NCBI GenBank assembly: GCA_003550325.1
Contig: QKWP01000367.1
Coordinates: 1 to 64,000 of the forward strand
Direction: 5' to 3'
DNA: 64,000 bases
Source of the DNA: Gigaspora rosea
Taxonomy: Eukaryota; Glomeromycota; Glomeromycetes; Diversisporales; Gigasporaceae
In this document: positions 13,247-26,160 of the stretch, one piece after another
Layout of the letters: the number at the start of each line of letters is the position of its first letter
Numbering within the stretch: the first letter of the stretch is position 1
Made by a program: the position numbers and the translations under genes
Notes under the pieces: model-generated
Told to the model about the DNA's origin: nothing
What the model saw: only the letters and a program-made list of their open reading frames with translations
Database searches by the model: none

Positions 13247-14090
13247 ATTTAATCTATTACGAAGTTATAATATGGTCTTTAAACCACAACGTTTGCTTTT
13301 ACTAATAAAATATGAAAGTATAGACAGTGTTCGCTTAATATGAATAGAAAGGTTTATACACGTAATTCCTTTATGAAATGTGCGAAATAAATATTGCAAA
13401 GGTTTAAATTTATTGGCCCATCCAAAAAACGCGTTTAATTAATGAAGGCAAACAAAATTTTCGATTAAAATGAAATCGGATTAAAATGAAATCAGATTAA
13501 AATGAAATCCGATTATAAAAAAAATCCGATTATAAAAAAAATTTAACCCACCAAAAAATAATTTTTTGTTCATAGTTTTTAGAGTTAAATGTTAAGGATA
13601 GAGGTTAGTTCAGTGCAGAGTTTATATTAAACAAGATAAATGGGTTTTAAAGGGCTAAATCGAAACCCATATTTTATTTTAATCCGATTTCCGACAATTA
13701 ATTTTATAAATAGTGCCCGGGACATTATTTTGAGGCACACAATTTCCGGAGATCTAAGAGTTTATTTTGACGAATATAAAAATATTGATTAAATTAGCTC
13801 TTAGTTCTGGAAATTGTGACTCAAATAATGGCTTCAGTGACGATATGGTAATTGTTACAAATTAAAGTAATTAAAATACTAAATATTCAATGCAAGTTCA
13901 ATTATAATCGTTTTTTTTTTGTTTTTAGCTTAAAAAGAGCCATGACATGTTATTACTAGTTTTTTTTTGCAGCACTCAAGTGTGTGTGCTTCGTTACAAT
14001 GCATGGTTGTTGGTTCATCATAATACCCTATTCGTCATAATACCGCATTTCTTCGACCTTGTGTTCCTAACCAGGTACTAATCGGGTAAT

Positions 14091-14140
14091 TTTTATACCA
14101 TTCGAATCCTCTAATTGAGAGGAGTCGAATGGTACCAAAA
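14091..14140. repeat. subterminal hairpin of the pogo-like transposon
   Basis: An inverted repeat built on TACCATTCGAAT / ATTCGAATGGTA with a short AATT centre, about 80 bp from the right end and upstream of the transposase start. A closely similar hairpin is in the MITE at 2657-2707, which argues that it is functional in cis or at least inherited from a common ancestor. Confidence 0.75.
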
Positions 14141-14470
14141 TCGTCCGGTTTGAATCACTGGATCACATGATATTTCAAATTCGTCAGAATACCCCACTTC
14201 GTCACAATACCCCAGTCTCCCTTATATGTATACTTTGTATACTTTGTTTTTTTTTTTTTATTGGTCTACGCAACGACATATAATATTAGCTATACCATTA
14301 TATGCAATACTTGCGTTTTTTAAAAAATTTTCAATACATATATGTACAGTATATTATCCTCTTTCCCTCCTTTTTTTTTTTAGACTAAAGTGCCAACCTT
14401 TTATTCGTGCTTTTTTGGGCAATACTAAATGCAATGCATATCAGATATATAAGTGATACAAGCCAAAAAA

Positions 14471-14750
14471 GGGGTCGTCTAAAGCGGAGACAAGTCATGT
14501 GATCAACCGCCAATCAAATTATAGAATTTTGATGATCTTCGGCGAAGCAAAAGAGAAGCAAAAACCTTGAAAAATACAAAAAATGGTAGTCTAAACCTAC
14601 CTCGATGTGTTAATCAAAAATGTCGGGAAGGCAATTTTGCTTATATATATTTACCTAAAACCTATTCTAACCCTAATATACGACGACCCTAACCCTAAAG
14701 TTAATTGAAAAAAATTATTAAATATGAGTTGTCTCCGCTTTAGACGTCCC
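14471..14750. mobile_element. MITE with 8-bp target duplication CCAAAAAA
   Basis: Inverted ends (left GGGGTCGTCTAAAGCGGAGA; right, reverse-complemented, GGGACGTCTAAAGCGGAGAC) are flanked on both sides by CCAAAAAA (14463-14470 and 14751-14758). An 8-bp duplication fits hAT-type insertion. The interior has telomere-like CCCTAACCCTAA at 14685-14696. Confidence 0.8.
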
Positions 14751-15634
14751 CCAAAAAAGGAAATTGAACGTAAAAATAAACTAAGTTCGTGAAATTAAAA
14801 ATTTAGGGTTAGGGCGTTAGGGTTAGAGATATAGAAATAAATAGTCAGATTCTATATGTAAAAATTTCATTTCCGTCATTTTCAATCAGCGCCCCAAGAC
14901 ATGTTTAAACAATCGTTTTCTTGTGTTTTCTCTTTTTTTTGGGGGTAGGATTTTTTTTTGTTTTTCTTGTCGGTTTTGGCTAATTTCTCTTTTTGAATTT
15001 GTATCACTCGCACAAACAATGCACGCCCGTGCATGCTAGGGTGTAGTTAATAATCATTATGTCAGCTATGTTGATCATTTTTACAATGATCAAATTTTTA
15101 TCAGCGAATGATTAAGTAACCTTAATCATTAAAAAAAAAAGCATAAAATATTAAAAAATTCACACATTTATTGAGCTTATTTTTCGATCAAAAGCGTTGC
15201 GTCAGAACCATTTCAAAGTAACTATGTTGATTTTTGCAGTTCTAAGTAAAATTTGTATAATTTGTATATTTAGTTAAATTTGTTTCAGAAATTTAAGACG
15301 TTCAACAATATCCAAAATTACATGCCATTGAATAATATTGGAACATAACTTTATGCATTTGATAAGCAACTTGTGAAAATTGATCTTCGTGTAGCATAAA
15401 AAATCTGCACAGTATATAAAATTCTATAGTTTGCTAGCATAGGTTTAATTCCTTAGTCCATTTACCACCCTAGTGCTTACGTACGTACATATATACGAAA
15501 AAAATTTCTTTATTTATACAGGTCCAGTAAAACATATTAAGTCCAATGCTCGGATCGAGATCACCAAATTTCATCCTTTTAAATAATTAAGTCTATCTTA
15601 AATACAGCTTTTTTTGATTGCTTTTCTAGTTTAT

Positions 15635-18600
15635 ATGTCGACCTATAGTGGTAATATCGAGGTGAATGAAGAATCAGACTTTGCCAATATTGTTTACAAT
15701 TATGACTGGTCATCAACTTTGCTTGGTCCTATGGAATCATGGGATATTTCTCTCAAGAATGCTGTGGTAACTTTATTTTTTTTTTTTAAAAAAAAAAAAA
15801 ACTATCAACTTAATAAAAAAAATCGCATGCAATTTCAGAATTTATGCCTTAAGTCTACATTTCCAATCGCTATTGCTACCTTTCCCTGTTGGATCATGAT
15901 ACATAATAAAGGTATACCAGTTCCAAAATTCACTTATTCACTTAGGGTATCTATTTGATTAGCTTCAAATAATTATTCCTATTCGTTTTTTAGCGTGGAA
16001 ACAAATATTAAAGAAGAAACATCCACATGGTAATTAAATAATTTATGTCATATGGTTATAATATGCTTTGTAAATTCAACATTCTTTTTAAATTAAATAT
16101 AGTAATAGGAAAACAAAGTAAAGAGATTTTTCCTGAAGCATATGAAATTTTTACTTCAGGATATGAAAAGTAAATTTTGTAATAATTTTTGCACTTGAAA
16201 CTGAGGATTGATTGAACTGAGATTTACTGAAAACGAGATTTTGCTGAAGTTAAAATCTGATCTTTTTTTTTAAATTCTAACTTGGCTTTTAAAAATCTGA
16301 ATTAAAATAGATATAATTCTCAGTTTCAACCTATACCTCTTTATCCGCGAAAATAATTTCAGAGAGTAAGATTTAACTTTGAAATATTTCAATATAATAT
16401 ATGTAGTGTAAGAAAAACTGGAAAAGGCACATTTAAAACTGATCAATTGTTAGAATTACAACGTGATGGATATACAGAAGAGGCGTACTTTAGCTATTCA
16501 TATAATCCTATTTTTAAATCTGATGGCTCAGTTTGTGCTATATTTATTTTGGCACAAGAAACTACTCAAAACGTTTTGAATACTCGAAGATTAAAAACGC
16601 TTGGCGAACTTAGTCGTCGGATTTCTGGTTAGTAAATCATACCATAAACATATTATGTGTTTATAATATAATAATTATAGGATTTAATACAGTACAGTAT
16701 GTTAACTCATGTTTGTCTTGACTTAATATTTCATAAAGAGGTTGAATCGTTAGAAAATGCCTGCCATGTTATTACAAAAGTGCTGAGTGATAATAATGCT
16801 GATATTCCTTATGCATTAATTTATTTTATCGAACATAAATTAAATACTACCTTTGAATCTCTGATTGCTCGTCTAATTGTTACAACCTTTGATTATGACG
16901 ACGAAAAAGGATGGCTTTTTCCTGATTATATACCTGAATCCCCCGAAATAATTGACCTAGCTAAAGATGTTAATAAATGCTATAACACATATTCTGAATT
17001 AGACCGTGGGGATGAAGCTTGTTCGTTCTTGGAATGTAATTCTTGGCCAACGCACTCTTTAAAAAAGGAAGGTGATCATGTAAAAGTTCTTTTAAAAGAT
17101 GGATCTCAGGCCGTACTTTTATTGACAACTATTTCACTTGGCGAAAACCAAGATTTATCGGCAATATTGATTTGTGGTATTAATCGACGTCGTAAACTTG
17201 ATGAGAAATATATGGAATTTTTAAAAGTATGTAAAAAGTTCTCATAATTATCTTTTATTTTATTAAAAATACTTAAATACTGTAGTAATTTTGTTAGTTA
17301 ATCGTAAATCATATAAATTCATGTTTATTACATGCAAGATCAATCGAAGAGGAAAAGAAGCGGTTTAAAACTTTGGCTGATTTAAATCACCAAAAAATCG
17401 TGTTTTTTCAAGGCATCAGCCATGAATTAAAAAGTATTGAATTTATAATAAAAAATTTATTATTATTTAATTTTTAGAATTATATTAAAAATTAGTCCTT
17501 TTTTTACCATTTTAGCACCGTTAACTTTAATGCTTTCACCACTTGAAGACATAATTAATGCATATCCACAAAAGGCGACAATAATGTCTCATCTTCAAAT
17601 TATACGACGTAACGCTCGTCGATTGCTTAAACTTATTAATACTTTGTTACAAGTAAATTATACATTAAAATTTAATTTTAATAAGTTTAAATCATGAAAA
17701 CGCTCGCAGCAATCTCAGAGCCATTATATTAATAACAAATATTCGTTTTTTATACAGTTTTCAAATATAGAATCTAATAAATTAGAATTATGTTATCGTG
17801 AAACAAACATAGCTGAATTTACACGAGAATTAGTTTCTGACTTTAAAAGTATGGCTGAAACATTAGGTTTGAATTATGTTATTGACATTCCATGTCCAAA
17901 TGAGTTTAATCAAGCTGTGGGAGACAAGATTTATTTAGATCATGATGTATACGAAACAATCATATTTAATCTTTGTAAGTGCTTTTCCTAAAATACACCC
18001 CCAAAATTCATTAAATATTCAGAATTCTTTACTAAAAATTATTTGTTAAAGGTTCAAATGCACTAAAGCATACTTGGAATGGACGCATAGCTATTCGTTT
18101 ATATACTGACTACAATGATAAAAAGAAGATGGTAGTTTTTGAAGTGTCAGATACAGGTTAATAAATATTCATTCTTAACTAGATAATGTAATCATTTTTA
18201 CTATTCTTGCTATTTCTTTTAATTCAGGAGTTGGTATCCCAGAATCAGCTCTTCCAAATATATTTCAACGCTTTTACCGTTGTGAATCTCAAAGTTCACG
18301 CAGTCATGAAGGTACTGGAATAGGGCTTGCACTCGTCAAGGAACTTATTACATGTCATGGTGGAGATATTACTGTAACTTCAGTAGTAAATAAAGGAACG
18401 ACATTTAAATGTTGGTTTCCAATTGGATATGATCATTTACCTACAAATAAAATATGCTTTAATAACATTGAAAATCCAATAAGGTCTGGTCGAGATTCAT
18501 ATACAAAGCGACAGCTTTATTTAGAAGAAAGTTCTCAATGGATAAAAAATAATACATCTAAAGTTCAAAATGATATGATGGATAAATTATCAATCGGTGA

Positions 18601-20138
18601 TCTGAAAACGGATATCAACAAAGCGTTAACAGAAGATATCACTAATATCTCTACTCATGATTCCATTAATGAGAGACAATATCAAATTTTGATTGTTGAT
18701 GATGACAATGATATGCGGTAATACTTTTTTTTAAATTATTATTATTATTTGATAAATAAATTGATTCTTATTATTGACATATCATGTTTATAGAGATTAT
18801 CTCACAGATATTTTAAAAGAATTTGATATATATCGTGCTTGTGACGGCCAAGATGCTATACGAATCTTAAAAAAACTTAATAAAATGCCTGATTTAATCC
18901 TTAGCGGTAAATAATATATTATATATAATTATTGAATTTTATATCTGATATATTATTATTACTTTCTGAATTTAATAGATATTATTATGCCAAATATGAA
19001 TGGATATGAGTTATTATGTGAGTTGAGATCTAGTGCAAAAACTCGATTGATTCCCGTAATATTTTTATCTGCAAAAGCTGGTGAAGAGTCTCAGGTCGAA
19101 GGTAATATAAAAGTTATTACAGTACATGGTTCTTTTATCGATTTCTGTTTTTTAATTTATTTTTTAATTTTTTAGGTCTGGATAGAGGAGCAGATGATTA
19201 TTTAATAAAACCATTTTCTTCTCGTGAACTAATTACTCGTATTCGCGCTAATATTGAACTTTCGCTTCTTCGTCGTAAAATATCATTTCAACAAAGTAAA
19301 CAAGAAGAAACAAAACAATTATTGGTTTCAATATCAGATAAAGTTCTTTCCGGTTTAAATCTAAATGAAACATTGTCAGATATTATTAAAGAAATTCATT
19401 GTATATTACCAAGTGAAAGAATATTTATTATTTCAAACGACAAATCTGAATCTGTGAATAATAAAATTATTGCTTTATATGAAGGCACAGAAAGTATAAC
19501 ACCAGTGACTAATTTATTCACTGAAATTAATTATATAAATGAATCACAAGCATTAACTAATTCACAAGAAGTTTTAAATAATAATTCAGTAGGAATAAGT
19601 GTTTGTTTAGATGTATATTGTGAAGATATTTGTAAAAATGTATCTGAATTATCGGTAGAAATAAGGTTGAATAATATTTGTTGGGGATGGATAAAATTAC
19701 ATAGATCACCAAATTCTATTTGGCTCAATTCTGAAATTGAATTATTACAACAAATTTCAAATCAAATAAGTATAGCTATTCATTATGCAAATATTTTAGA
19801 AGAGAATTTTGAATATGAAATTAAATTAAAAGCTGTTGAAGCCGCAAGTAAGATCAAGAGCCAAATTTTAGCAAATACTTCTCATGGTATATATTATTCT
19901 CGTCATCAAATATTATAAAATTAGGTACTAAAATTTTCATCATCTTGCTAATTATTTTTAATTCCTGCTTCTTTTCTTAGAATTACGAACACCATTAGGA
20001 GCGATAACGGGTATTCTTTCTTTATTAGAGTATGCTGCCTTGGCTGCTGATCAAAGAGGCATGATTAAAATCATGGCATGCGCTTCTGATAAAGTTTTGT
20101 CTATTGTTAATGAAATTCTTTATGCAACAAGATTGTAA
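15635..20138 (+). CDS. hybrid histidine kinase (PAS-GAF-HisKA-HATPase-REC-GAF-HisKA), 3'-truncated
   Basis: A cytosolic two-component sensor kinase that would autophosphorylate a histidine and pass phosphate to its receiver. I read 15 exons: 15635-15766, 15839-15911, 15994-16029, 16103-16169, 16407-16627, 16739-17226, 17298-17433, 17516-17652, 17758-17974, 18052-18156, 18228-18717, 18794-18906, 18979-19101, 19176-19886, 19981-20138. They join in frame into 1068 codons. Domains: PAS-like 1-175 (YNYDWSSTLLGPMESW); GAF-like 178-345; HisKA with HELKTPL (H381); HATPase with NLCSNALKH (N501), DTGVGIP and GTGIGLAL (about 566-573); receiver with VDDDND, acceptor D739 and LIKPF; a second GAF about 830-990; then a second HELRTPLG (H1016). 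The frame stops inside this second kinase core, before any second ATPase or receiver. The stop overlaps a good donor (GTAAGC at 20135), and transposon-rich CpG-poor DNA follows, so the tail was probably lost. The segment from 15056 is duplicated at 29081-32478. Confidence 0.85.
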
Positions 20139-20219
20139 GCTGGAAAAACCACTCTAATAAATAGAAACATGTAATTTATTAGAATTATTTGAGAATACTA
20201 GCTCTCGGATCCGGGCAAT

Positions 20220-21194
20220 GTCCTGGGCATGAGGCTTCAAAAATTTTTTTATCTTTGTTATGAAAGTTTTAATAAAATTTAATAGCTTTTTTTTGTTTTA
20301 TCTTAATTATTGTAGTTTAATTTTATTTTAGTTATTAAAGGATTAATAAAATTTAATAATTTTTAGTTTTATTTAGCTTTCAGATTTAGATGTTGTCCTG
20401 AAAATAAGGTTTCTGCTTTTTTATTAAAATTTAATAATTTTTAAATTTATTGAGTTCTTAGAACTTAGTTATTTCCCCATTTTAAAATTTTCTTTATTAT
20501 AAGTATTAAAGTTTTTATAAATTAAATTTATTTAATTTTATGATTTTAAAAATTTTATATTAAATTAATAATATTATATATAAACTAAATAATAATAATT
20601 TTAAACCTATATGAAAATTAATTAAATAATGTAGAATATTTTTAAATTATTTATAGATTAATTAACAGTTAAATAAAATAATTTTAAAATATATACAAAT
20701 TAATTAAATAATAATAATTTTATAATTATATATAAACTATATACAAAATTTTAAAAATCTCTTTAAATATAATATTTTTATATTTAATATTTCTTTTTTA
20801 TATTTTATTGTTATTATCTAAAACTTAAAAATTATCTTTAATTGAATTCTTAGCAAAGATTTATATACTTGTTTACATATAGACTAGTTTAAAAAATATT
20901 CCTTAAACTATAAACAAATTCAGGCAAATTTGTCTAGAAAATTACTATAAATATGCTTCTAATTTATTTTTTTCAAACTTTAAAATATTTCATTAAAAAT
21001 TTTTGATAATATTTAAAAATAAGGATTATATTTTAGTAGTTTTTAATTTTATATTATAAAAAAAAATTGCTTATTAGCTAAAAAATAAACTAATTTAAAA
21101 AAATTTTTAGCTAAAAAAATTATTTACTAATTTTTGGCAAACTCTATAAACTTTAGTTTTAGATTTATAGTTCTTAATACAAAATTATAGCTGG
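20220..21194. other. AT-rich intergenic DNA
   Basis: Nearly pure A/T with simple TTTAATAAT-like words and virtually no CG. It starts about 80 bp after the kinase frame ends. No gene seen. Confidence 0.5.
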
Positions 21195-21594
21195 CTAGTT
21201 TGAGTAATTTATAAGTAGGATTTATTTTTTAAAAAAGTTTAAAACTAAATAACTTTTGATTTACTACCAAATTATTCATCTTTTTGAGATAATTCTAATA
21301 AGCCTAAAATCATTAAAATCCAATTACAGAATTGCAAAAAAATGTATTATTAAATAATTACACACCTAGAAAATAAAAAGAATTGGTTAGATCTATATCT
21401 AACCAATTTTTTCTATTCTCTAGCTATTACTATTTAACAATACATTATCTTGCAATTTTATAATTGGATTTTAAGAATTTTTGGCTTATTGGAATCATCT
21501 CAAAGAGATAAACATTTTGGTAAAAAACAGACTAGTAAATTAAAAGTTATATAGCTTTAAATTCTAAGCTCTATTTATAAATTACTCAAATTAG
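21195..21594. mobile_element. foldback element (400 bp) with the conserved CCAGTAGATCAAA-type module in both arms
   Basis: Almost the whole interval is one large inverted repeat. The outer ends are CTAGTTTGAGTAATTTATAA and its diverged complement, and the centre is the near-perfect palindrome ATTGGTTAGATCTATATCTAACC at about 21383. Each arm carries the conserved module, reversed at 21255-21333 and forward at 21451-21545. No ORF. Decay at CG is advanced. Confidence 0.7.
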
Positions 21595-21901
21595 TCCATA
21601 TGTAAATAACAATTTATAATTGTATTTTAGTAATTTATTTGAAGCATTAGCCCAGAACTATTTTTTCAAAACTTTTAAACCAAAAGTAAAAACTTTTGGT
21701 TTTTTTTTAAAAAGTTACTCAACCATAGGCTCTAACAATAACACTTACAAATGGACTATTGAAGAAACCACTAATAGAGAATAAAATAAAGAAATAGAAA
21801 GTGAGGCTATAATAATTGTAGCAGCTTATACTAAAATTGGTTTATGCTAGGATCTGGGATCTCTATTTAATTTGTAATCTGCTTAAAACCCTATAAAATA
21901 A

Positions 21902-22337
21902 CATAGTAAATCATAAGAAAATTTACTATTGTTTTTTGCCTTTTTTGGAATCTGGAGTTTCCCAAAGGACAATCCGATTTTCTACTAAGAAAACGTCTTT
22001 TTTAATTAAATAAAATTGTAAAGAAGAAAATTCCAGTCATAATGGCAGTTAAATTATTAAAATCGGCCCAGTAGATCACAAGATATAAGCATTTTTGTCT
22101 TTGTGACTATATGGTATAAACAATATAATTGTGAAGACAAAAATGCTCATATCTCACGATTCACTAGGCTGATTTTAATGATTTAACAGCCATTATGACC
22201 AGATTTCTTCTCTACAACTTTTACTTAACGCAAAAGAGATGTTTACTTAATAGAAAATCATTTTGTTCTTTGGGAAATTCCAGATTATAAAAATGGCAAA
22301 AAAAATACATAGTAAACATTTCCCACTATTTACTATG
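21902..22337. mobile_element. foldback element (436 bp)
   Basis: An inverted repeat with arms starting CATAGTAAAT. Internal paired blocks include GGAATCTGGAGTTTCCCAAAG / CTTTGGGAAATTCCAGATT, AGTCATAATGGCAGTTAAAT and its complement, and GACAAAAATGC around a short centre at about 22115. CGs (AATCCGATTT, AATCGGCCC) survive, so it looks younger than its surroundings. Its arms contain CCCAGTAGATCACAAG, echoing the module in its neighbours. Confidence 0.7.
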
Positions 22338-22384
22338 TTTTTTTCACTGGTTCTTAGGCGGATCACGAATTAAATTTATAATAT

Positions 22385-22685
22385 TAGGGTTCTTCAAACT
22401 CAATTCAAATCAAATATTAGGCATATTTGAATTTAATCAAATCAAATAATCCTTGATTTGAATTTGATTTGAATTAAAAATTTTGTATTTGAATTTGGTT
22501 AATTTGAAATTTTTTAAATTTTACTTATTTAATTGTTTAAATAAAATCAAATATTTTAAATATTTAATCAAATCAAATCAAATATTTATTAATTTGAATT
22601 TAATTTGATTTAAAATTTTGTATTTGAATTTGATTTGAAATTAAATATTTGATTAAATTAAATCAAATCAAATTGCAGAACCTTA
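22385..22685. mobile_element. hAT-like MITE (word AATCAAAT), 8-bp duplication TATAATAT
   Basis: Ends TAGGGTTCTTCAAA (left) and, reverse-complemented, TAAGGTTCTGCAATTT (right), flanked by TATAATAT at 22377-22384 and 22686-22693. The body is a dense array of AATCAAAT/ATTTGATT words in both orientations. No coding capacity. TAGGG ends with an 8-bp duplication indicate hAT. Confidence 0.8.
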
Positions 22686-23027
22686 TATAATATCTACTAA
22701 AATCAACTTATACTCTTTTATTAATAATTCTAACTCTAACTCTAACTATAAAAATAAACTCTCTAAAAAAATTTTATAATTTATAATAAAATAAATTAAA
22801 TTCTAAGCATAAGCCAATCTTAGTATTAGCTACTACAATAATTACTAATAGATTAATTAAAGTAAAGAAAGTGATAAGAAAATAAATAACTTAAGATACT
22901 CAAACTATGAGTATGAATAGAAAGATAAACTTACAACTAGTCAAATAGACAAGGGTAGTTCTAAGACACTCTATTACAATAGTTAGTTTGTGAATTATGA
23001 ACTAAAACAACTTGGACTAAACAAATA

Positions 23028-23647
23028 TGGGCCGGTGCGAAAAGATTTGCCCCTCAAAAAATTTCATAATTTTGACAATCAGGATAAGTTTTTTTATTCT
23101 TGATTAATTATTAAAAATTTTTTAGTATCAAATAAAATAGGTTTTTATCTAACTTATTATATTATTTTTATTGTCTTAATATTGTTTTATTTTAATAATT
23201 AAGTATGTAAAATTCACTGTATTTGAAAAAAAAGAAAAAAAAATTTTAAAAAAAAGATATTTTAAATAATTTCGCAACCAATATGCAGTTGTATGAGCTT
23301 GTACTACGCAAGTGCATTAATGTGCATATGATAAAGGTATGGTTAAAATTTGAGCAAAATTGAATCACTAGTTGTGAAGAAATTTAGCTTTAAAGCATGA
23401 TAATTTGATCTTTTTACTATATATGCGTATATATAAATTACTATAGTAAATTATATAGTAAATATATTTAAAAAAAGTTACTATTAATAAATTTTTTTAT
23501 TTTATCAATAAAATAATCAAAATAATTTTATTTTTATCAATCCTATAACCTAATAATTATATTAAATTAAAAAAATTAAAAATTAATTTGTACAAAAAAT
23601 ATTTTAATCAGAGCTATTTAAGGCGCAAATCTTTTTGCACCAGCCTA
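23028..23647. mobile_element. MITE with long inverted ends, probable TA duplication
   Basis: Left TGGGCCGGTGCGAAAAGATT and right (reverse-complemented) TAGGCTGGTGCAAAAAGATT extend to about 28 bp of match. TA flanks both ends (23026-23027, 23648-23649), but in such AT-rich DNA this is weak evidence. The interior is AT-rich with no ORF apart from spurious frames. Confidence 0.65.
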
Positions 23648-24766
23648 TAAGATACAATAGAAGCAATACTTCTGACCAGAATCATATACCTAAAACAAAA
23701 AATATTAATAAAACCTATCTTATTAACTTGCTCTAGTAGGAAAAAATAGAATACTAGCTTGAATTTAAGGATAACTAGAACAAGTATAAGTTTGCCAAGT
23801 ATACTTATATCTATATTTCTAATAGAGTACAAATGAGATAACTGCTTTCAATAAAAATTCATCCCTGAAAACTTAGAAAAACTATTAGCTTTTATTATTT
23901 TTTATAAAAAATACATGAGATTGAACTTGTAAAAAAATACCAAATCTAAAATTATTTATGGATTTAATAATTAGTACTATTAATAGAGTTCTCTAGGTAT
24001 TAACAAAACTTTAATCTATTTTTAGAGTGCTCTAAAGTGTGTTATATATTTTATTATTAACTAGAGTGTCCATTAATAACTCTGCAAACAGTAGAGTAAG
24101 GTTGGTCAAACAGATTAGAGCAAGCTAAAAGGCTTTAACCAAATATTTTCTATACATTTTCTATAATGTTCTTATAGTTCTTTTGAAGTACTCCAAAGCT
24201 AACCAAAAAGTTACTAAAAATTTTTTAAAGCTTTTTTTAGGTTTTTTATAAATTTTTTAATAAAATATTATCAAAAACTTTTCAAATTTTTTAAAAAATT
24301 TCTATAGATTTCTGAAAATTTTTTATAAATTTCTTGAAGTTTTTTACAGAACAATTTTGCTACTATAAAAAAAGTCATACACCCAGACAAGAATTTTTAA
24401 AGTAAGATGTATGCTATTTAATATATAATATTTTTTACTAATAGTCTATTCTATCTATTCATAATGTAATTTCAATGCTAATTAGCTATATTATATTAAA
24501 TATATATATAATATATTTAATATATATATACTATAATATACTATATAGTAAATTGGTTAGTATATAAAAGATTAAAATATTTAAATAGGCACTCTTTTAG
24601 CAGGGTCTAGATATGGCTTCTAGTATAGAGCCTTCTAGTATAGAGCCTTTTAGTCATACTTTTATTTATATAAAATTTTCAAAATTAACTAATAAAATCC
24701 TGGTCCCAAAAATGGGCAATTTGAAAAAAATATATATACTATCTAATGTATATAATAATATATATG
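23648..24766. other. AT-rich intergenic DNA
   Basis: No gene recognised. 24180-24350 has repeated TTTTTTAAAAATTTT-like blocks, and 24480-24550 is nearly a pure ATAT palindrome. CG is almost absent. Confidence 0.45.
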
Positions 24767-25074
24767 ATTTTTAAAATTGAATAACATTTGATCTACTGGT
24801 CAAATTTGAATAATTTAACTATCAAAATGCTATCTCAATAAGATGAATCTAACAAGCCTAAAATTATTAAAATCCAATTGCAGAATTCTAAGATTACTAA
24901 GATTTTTTTATAATTTAAAATTATAAAAATTTGGTGTTCTTGAGATTCTGTAATTGGATTTCAATAATTTTAGGCTTTTAGATTTGTTTTATTGAGACAA
25001 TCATTTTGGCAATTAAATTAACCAAATTGAACCAGTAGATCAAAAGTTATTCAATTTTAAAAATTATATATATT
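24767..25074. mobile_element. foldback element (308 bp) sharing the conserved module
   Basis: One inverted repeat, from ATTTTTAAAATTGAATAAC to its complement. The conserved module runs reversed at 24788-24888 and forward at 24945-25046, ending CCAGTAGATCAAAAG. The centre is AT-rich (ATTTAAAATTATAAAAATTT). Related to 21195-21594 and 2826-2922. Confidence 0.7.
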
Positions 25075-25483
25075 ATTATCTATTATATATATTTTATATA
25101 TATTTTTTTTGAATCTGATTAGACAATTGGTTATTTTATACAATAAGATTAAGACTTGATTATGTATCTATAGTAAAAATTAGATAATAAATAGCACTTT
25201 TCAAACTAACAAAAGAATTAAGCTATATTAAAAGAATTAAATATTGTGATTAAAACAAACCTAAAAACAGAATAGTATATTAAAAATATGAACAACTAGA
25301 CAAGAAGCAAATTTAGAAAAATTGAGATATAAAAAAATATTTGAAGTAATTAGAAGCTAGTAAAAAAAGTGATTAAATAGAAAAAGAAAAAAAGAGAAAA
25401 AAAAAAACTTAGTAATAAAAAGATATTTCTTAAAAAAAAATCAAAAATAAGAAATTAAAATCTGTATTAAGCCCAATTCAGAC

Positions 25484-26065
25484 TAGGGCTGTTAATCAGT
25501 CCAGTCTGAACTAATAGTTCTTCAGTCTGTTCAGGAATTAGGCTGATCTGGTCCTTTTTAGGACAGACTGAAAGGACATTTTGAAACAACTATAAAATGT
25601 TGTTTTTGTTAAAATTCAATTACAAACTCCTTAGTTTGTTAAACAAGATTAAACTACATTTAATATATAATGAGAACAGGCTGTTGCTAATATTAATAAA
25701 ATAGAGAAATTTATTAACGACAGCAATGGCATGATCAGTTGATTTACAATTTGTACTATATTTGTATGAAATAACACCTATGGGCATTATTTTAGAACAC
25801 GAGTATAAAACAAGCAATAATTAATTTAGCCAAGGATTTTTAATAATAAAATTATAATTTGCATTTGACTAAATTAACTATTAGCTTGCCTCAAGCTTGT
25901 GTTCCAGACAATGCAAATGCCTATATGCAAATACAACTATTATGTCTACTATTGTTCTAAGTGAACAACTATTTAGTTTAGCTGGATTAACAGTTACTAA
26001 ATTATGAAATTCTCTTGATAATAAAACAATTCAGGCTGTTTTGTGTTTACTAAAGATTTACTATT
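25484..26065 (+). pseudogene. hAT transposon fossil (left end plus transposase C-terminus)
   Basis: The start TAGGGCTGTTAATCAGTCC followed by repeated CAGTCTG/CAGACTG words is a typical hAT left end. At 25944-26050 the plus strand encodes STIVLSEQLFSLAGLTVTKL, then a TGA stop where arginine is expected, then NSLDNKTIQAVLCL. This is the conserved C-terminal dimerisation motif of hAT transposases. The intervening sequence is too decayed to read, with several stops. The stop at a former CGA fits deamination at CG. The right terminus was not found. Confidence 0.65.
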
Positions 26066-26160
26066 CTAAATTTTAATACAGTATTACAAAATTTTTTTAC
26101 TGCTAGCAGGTCTTTTTTTATATATGCATATAATTTTATGGTGCTTATAAAATACACATA

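Larger units (their letters stand above)
11255..14222 (-). mobile_element. complete pogo-like (Tc1/mariner superfamily) DNA transposon
   Basis: The 2968-bp element is bounded by near-perfect inverted repeats of about 27 bp that begin AGGGAGACTGGGGTATTGTG and continue ACGAAGT on both sides. A TA dinucleotide flanks each end (11253-11254 and 14223-14224), the duplication expected for Tc1/mariner relatives. It carries one uninterrupted transposase gene on the minus strand. A second inner copy of the terminal motif (TCGTCAGAATACCCCACTTC) sits inside the right end, and a hairpin lies at 14091-14140. The matching ends, clean TA duplication and open gene suggest recent insertion and possibly current activity. 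Confidence 0.92.

Noticed and set aside
10964-14450. A large hAT-like element interrupted by the pogo transposon
   Set aside because: Only a plausible left end (TAGGGGTCTGCAAATG) is visible; no inverted right end or 8-bp duplication was found.
16699-16738. Start of a separate gene at MLTHVCLDLIFHKEVESL
   Set aside because: The codons before EVESL lie in an intron: including them puts a stop in the joined frame, while the acceptor at 16737-16738 restores the kinase reading.
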